Shown here in pieces: positions 60,675 to 64,000 of a DNA stretch of 64,000 nucleotides. The translations under genes and the position numbers were made by a program. Numbering within the stretch: the stretch's first letter is position 1; every line of letters starts with the position of its first letter. The DNA comes from G963665975 sp963665975 (lineage in GTDB: Bacteria > Bacteroidota > Rhodothermia > Rhodothermales > Bin80), in assembly GCA_963665975.1 (NCBI GenBank), contig OY762508.1:2232001-2296000 (forward strand), given 5' to 3'. A model generated the notes under the pieces. It saw only the letters and a program-made list of their open reading frames with translations, did no database searches and was not told where the DNA came from.

Positions 60675-62246
60675 ATGTCACACCTGGATCCAATCCTTCT
60701 GGAAGTGTACCGCCACCGTTTCGCGGGTGTAGCGGAAGAAATGGGCGTAACGCTACGGCGTGCCAGTTACTCTCCCAACATCAAGGAGCGACTGGACTTT
60801 TCGTGCGCGTTCTTTGACGCAGACGGACGCCTGGCCGCGCAGGCAGCCCATATTCCCGTGCACCTGGGCGCCATGCCCGCCAGTGTTGCGGCCGCCCTCA
60901 CCGGAATTGCCTCGTGGCGACCGGGCGATGTAGTGGCGCTAAACGACCCGTATGAAGGTGGCAATCATCTGCCGGATATTACGATGGTGTCGCCCGTCTT
61001 TGACGCCACAGAGCAGGACATCGTGTTTTTCGTCGCAAGCCGCGCTCACCATGCGGACGTGGGAGGCATGACGCCGGGATCATTGCCGTTGTCCACCGAA
61101 CTCTACCAGGAGGGGATCATTATTCCACCCGTCAAACTGTATGCGGCAGGTGTGTTGAATGAGGATCTGCTACGCATTATTCTGCGCAATGTACGTACGC
61201 CAGACGAGCGTCGCGGTGACCTGGCCGCCCAGCGGGCCGCGCATGCGGTCGGGGAGCAGCGCCTGCAGGCGCTTATGGCGCGGCACTCAAAGGAGGAGGT
61301 TCTGCGATATGTGTCACACCTTTTGGGCTACAGCGAGCGCCTGATGCGTGCGGAAATCGCTGCGTGGCCGGATGGCAGATACGCGTACGTGGATGATCTC
61401 GAATTGCCAGGTGCAGAGCGAGCCACTATACGTGTCACAGCGGAAATTCGCGGAGATACCATCACGCTAGATTTTGAGGGCACCGATCCGGCTGTGCATG
61501 CCTCCCTCAACACGGTTCCGAGTGTTACCGAGGCTGCATGTTACTATGTTGTGCTGTGTCTCGCAAAAGAAGACATTCCCGTAAATGGAGGCTGCTTCGC
61601 GCCTGTCCATGTGATCGCGCCCCGCGGCAGTCTGATCAACGCGTGCGCGCCAGCGGCCGTGGCCGGCGGCAATGTCGAAACGTCCCAGCGGATTACGGAC
61701 GTGGTCCTGGGGGCATTGGCGCAGGCCCTTCCCGATCGGGTTCCGGCTGCCAGCCAGGGTACGATGAATAACGTGACTATCGGAGGTCTCCTTCAGGACG
61801 GCACTCCGTACGCCTACTACGAAACCATCGGTGGAGGAATGGGGGCAGCCCCGGACATGGATGGCCTGAGCGGTGTCCACGTTCATATGAGTAACACGCT
61901 GAACACTCCCATAGAAGCATTGGAATTGGCTTTTCCTTTCCGGATCAGGGAGTATGCGTTGATTGAAGGAAGTGGCGGCAAGGGCAGGCGGTACGGTGGT
62001 GAAGGCATCGCCCGCGAGTATGAAATCCTTCGGGCCGCTACCGTGACCATGCTCAGTGAGCGCCGAGTGCTGCAGCCGTGGGGGTTGGCGGGCGGGGAGG
62101 CCGGGGCAGCGGGACGCAACATTCTCGTTGCCGCGGACGGCAGCGAGGAAGTGCTCCCAGGAAAGTTCTCGCGCCGCCTGGCCGCGGGAGACCGGCTGCG
62201 CATCGAAACTCCGGGCGGTGGCGGGTGGGGCCGCGAAGAGGCGTAG
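60675..62246 (+). CDS. hyuB: Hydantoinase/oxoprolinase subunit B
   Basis: The 523-residue partner of HyuA. Family landmarks: EVYRHRFAGVAEEMGVTLRR at the N-terminus, LNDPYEGGNHLPDITMVSPV, ASRAHHADVGGMTPGSLPLS with the His pair thought to bind metal, NTVPSVTEAACYYVVLC, GGNVETSQRITDVVLGALAQ and YYETIGGGMGA. The C-terminus ends GDRLRIETPGGGGWG, as in most members. Substrate choice between 5-oxoproline and N-methylhydantoin cannot be read from sequence; proximity to ggt makes 5-oxoproline attractive. The stop lies 13 nt from the 3' end of acnA. Confidence 0.93.
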   Translation: MSHLDPILLEVYRHRFAGVAEEMGVTLRRASYSPNIKERLDFSCAFFDADGRLAAQAAHIPVHLGAMPASVAAALTGIASWRPGDVVALNDPYEGGNHLPDITMVSPVFDATEQDIVFFVASRAHHADVGGMTPGSLPLSTELYQEGIIIPPVKLYAAGVLNEDLLRIILRNVRTPDERRGDLAAQRAAHAVGEQRLQALMARHSKEEVLRYVSHLLGYSERLMRAEIAAWPDGRYAYVDDLELPGAERATIRVTAEIRGDTITLDFEGTDPAVHASLNTVPSVTEAACYYVVLCLAKEDIPVNGGCFAPVHVIAPRGSLINACAPAAVAGGNVETSQRITDVVLGALAQALPDRVPAASQGTMNNVTIGGLLQDGTPYAYYETIGGGMGAAPDMDGLSGVHVHMSNTLNTPIEALELAFPFRIREYALIEGSGGKGRRYGGEGIAREYEILRAATVTMLSERRVLQPWGLAGGEAGAAGRNILVAADGSEEVLPGKFSRRLAAGDRLRIETPGGGGWGREEA

Positions 62247-62259
62247 CCACAGGATGCAC

Positions 62260-64000
62260 CTACGCTGCAACGGGCTCCGTGCTGAGAAAATCGCGCAGGA
62301 CCCAGTGCAGGATACCGCCGTGGCGGAAGTATGCGACTTCCACCGGAGTGTCCAGTCGACACTGCGTCGTAAACCGGATCTCGGAGCCGTCGGCTTTCGT
62401 AGCGACGACATCCACTGTCTGTCGGGCTTCGAGCGTGTCGTCGAAGAGTATGTTGAACGTCTCAGTCCCGTCGAGGCCTAACGTGGCGGCGGTTTCTCCG
62501 ACTTTGTACTCAAGGGGCAGCACGCCCATGCCGATTAGGTTCGACCGGTGAATGCGCTCGAAGCTTTCGACGATCACCGCCTTTACGCCGAGAAGCAGTG
62601 TTCCCTTGGCGGCCCAATCTCGGCTGGATCCCATACCGTAGTCTTTGCCTCCGAGAACTACCAGGGGCACCCCGGCCGTCTGATAGCGCATGGAGGCGTC
62701 ATAGATGGGCATCACCTCGCCACCATTTGGGAAGTATGGAGTGATGCCTCCTTCGGAACCGGGCACCAATTGGTTCTTGATGCGGATGTTTGCGAATGTC
62801 CCACGCATCATCACTTCGTGGTTGCCGCGCCGCGACCCGAAGGAATTAAACGCGCGCACCTGTACGCCCCGGCTCTTGAGGTACCCGCCAGCCGGGCTGT
62901 CTCCGGGAATCGCCCCCGCGGGCGAAATATGGTCGGTTGTCGTAGAGTCGCCTGCCTTGACGAGCACACGTGCCCCTCGAATAGGTTTTAGGCCCGACAC
63001 GTCCCGCGAGAGCCCGATAAAGAAGGGAGGTTCGCGGACGTACGTCGAGTCTTCTGTCCAGGCATAGTTCGAACCTTGGGGGATTTCGATGGCGTTCCAT
63101 GTGTCGTTGGAAGTCTCGATGCCCTCGTATTCCTTCAGGAACATGGCGGGTGTGATAGTCTCTGCAATGGTGGCTTTGATTTCTTCGCTTGAGGGCCAGA
63201 TGTCCCGGAGAAAGACATCGTTGCCTGCAAGATCCTTTCCCAGTGGTTCATGCATGAGGTCTATGTTGACCGTTCCGGCAAGCGCATAGGCTACTACAAG
63301 CGGCGGCGAGGCCAGATAATTGGCTTGCACGAGGGCGTGGATGCGCCCTTCAAAGTTCCGATTCCCAGACAATACGCCGGCCACGATCATGTTGCTCTCA
63401 CGGACCGCGTTGGCGACGGGTTCGGGGAGCGGTCCGGAATTGCCAATACACGTCGTGCATCCGTAGCCGACGAGATCAAAGCCGAGCTGGTTCAAGTAGG
63501 GGAGCAGCCCGGCATCGCGCAGATAGTCGGTTACGACCTTTGATCCTGGCGCCAGACTGGTCTTGATGGTCGGACGGACAGAGAGACCGCGTTCGACCGC
63601 TTTCTTCGCCAGCAGGCCTGCCCCGATCATGACGCTCGGATTGCTCGTGTTGGTGCAACTGGTGATGGCCGCGATTGCGACGTCGCCGTTTCTTAGGGGT
63701 ACGATCTGCCCTTTTTTGTCTACGAATGATGCGACATGGTCCAACTCTTCCGCTTTCCGCCCAAACCCTCTGGGACCCACAGGTCCTGTAAAGGAGGCGT
63801 GAAACGATCCCTTGAGCCCTGGCACGGCGATCCGGTCCTGTGGCCTCTTTGGGCCAGCAATGCTTGGCGCAACTTCGCCGAGATCCAGGTCGAGTACGTC
63901 CAGATAGTCCGGCTCCGGAGACTCTTGCGACAGAAACAGGCCTTGTTCCTTGGTGTAGCGCTCGACCATTTCGACCAGATCGCTACTGCGTCCCGTGCGT
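62260..64000 (-). CDS. acnA: Aconitate hydratase, 3' part (cut by window edge)
   Basis: The C-terminal 580 or so residues of aconitase, which interconverts citrate and isocitrate. The frame stays open to the last base of the window, where it reads TGRSSDLVEMVERYTKEQGL, a known internal segment, so the gene starts beyond 64000. The [4Fe-4S] ligands are visible: SCTNTSNPSVMIGAG and GYGCTTCIGNSGPLPEPV. The swivel domain has GAIPGDSPAGGYL, FNSFGSRRGNHEVMMRGTFA, YGMGSSRDWAAKGTLLLGVK and ESFERIHRSNLIGMGVLPLE. It is convergent with hyuB. Confidence 0.96.
   Translation of the reverse strand, partial: RTGRSSDLVEMVERYTKEQGLFLSQESPEPDYLDVLDLDLGEVAPSIAGPKRPQDRIAVPGLKGSFHASFTGPVGPRGFGRKAEELDHVASFVDKKGQIVPLRNGDVAIAAITSCTNTSNPSVMIGAGLLAKKAVERGLSVRPTIKTSLAPGSKVVTDYLRDAGLLPYLNQLGFDLVGYGCTTCIGNSGPLPEPVANAVRESNMIVAGVLSGNRNFEGRIHALVQANYLASPPLVVAYALAGTVNIDLMHEPLGKDLAGNDVFLRDIWPSSEEIKATIAETITPAMFLKEYEGIETSNDTWNAIEIPQGSNYAWTEDSTYVREPPFFIGLSRDVSGLKPIRGARVLVKAGDSTTTDHISPAGAIPGDSPAGGYLKSRGVQVRAFNSFGSRRGNHEVMMRGTFANIRIKNQLVPGSEGGITPYFPNGGEVMPIYDASMRYQTAGVPLVVLGGKDYGMGSSRDWAAKGTLLLGVKAVIVESFERIHRSNLIGMGVLPLEYKVGETAATLGLDGTETFNILFDDTLEARQTVDVVATKADGSEIRFTTQCRLDTPVEVAYFRHGGILHWVLRDFLSTEPVAA

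Overview
The window reads as chromosome of a free-living member of the Bacteroidota/Rhodothermota group. Evidence: type IX secretion (T9SS) C-terminal sorting domains on two secreted proteins, TonB-dependent receptors with an N-terminal carboxypeptidase-like regulatory domain, a PheS of the Bacteroidetes type, a single-chain glycyl-tRNA synthetase, the order pheS-pheT-coiled coil-zapA-6S RNA-rny, and promoter boxes of the TTG / TAnnTTTG type. Base composition is moderately GC-rich. Assignment below phylum is inference.

Layout. 0-9.4 kb: lipB, then a minus-strand block (DUF423 membrane protein, T9SS cargo, lipoprotein, rsfS, LytR_C protein, small envelope protein), chorismate mutase with mltG, a FadL-like porin and a lipoprotein whose tail is a 39-bp tandem repeat. 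9.6-14.7 kb: aldo/keto reductase, TonB receptor, endonuclease V, a small membrane protein. 14.7-16.5 kb: gene-poor DNA with tRNA-Val(GAC). 16.5-24.3 kb: the translation block infC-rpmI-rplT-pheS-pheT, then zapA, a 6S RNA candidate and rny. 24.3-35.2 kb: M19 dipeptidase, MATE exporter, secreted nuclease, glyS, rho, rnhB, aroK, truA, Kelch lipoprotein, tadA. 35.2-46.3 kb: a looser, accessory-looking segment with an ATP pyrophosphatase, methyltransferase, aminotransferase, a second TonB receptor, a beta-propeller lipoprotein, a dead tyrosine recombinase and ypdA. 46.3-64 kb: a T9SS metallopeptidase, two heptaheme cytochrome-TPR lipoproteins, ggt, a giant BNR-repeat protein, recO, hyuA-hyuB and the 3' part of acnA (cut by the window edge).

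Most interesting points. (1) Between rplT and pheS lies what looks like a complete ribosome-mediated attenuator: a 19-codon leader ORF with two Phe codons, mutually exclusive hairpins, and a strong intrinsic terminator 14 nt before the pheS start. (2) The 5' end of ypdA is present three times in direct orientation (about 39.39-39.48, 43.05-43.16 and 45.19-45.30 kb). The copies bracket a TonB receptor and then a propeller lipoprotein plus a decayed tyrosine recombinase, which suggests serial integration at the ypdA start. (3) infC appears to begin with an AUC codon. (4) A 206-nt RNA with a 19-position closing stem sits between zapA and rny and fits 6S RNA. (5) Two paralogous lipoproteins fuse seven c-type heme sites to TPR repeats.

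The ggt, hyuA/hyuB and M19 dipeptidase genes could together recycle gamma-glutamyl peptides and 5-oxoproline, although they are not one operon.
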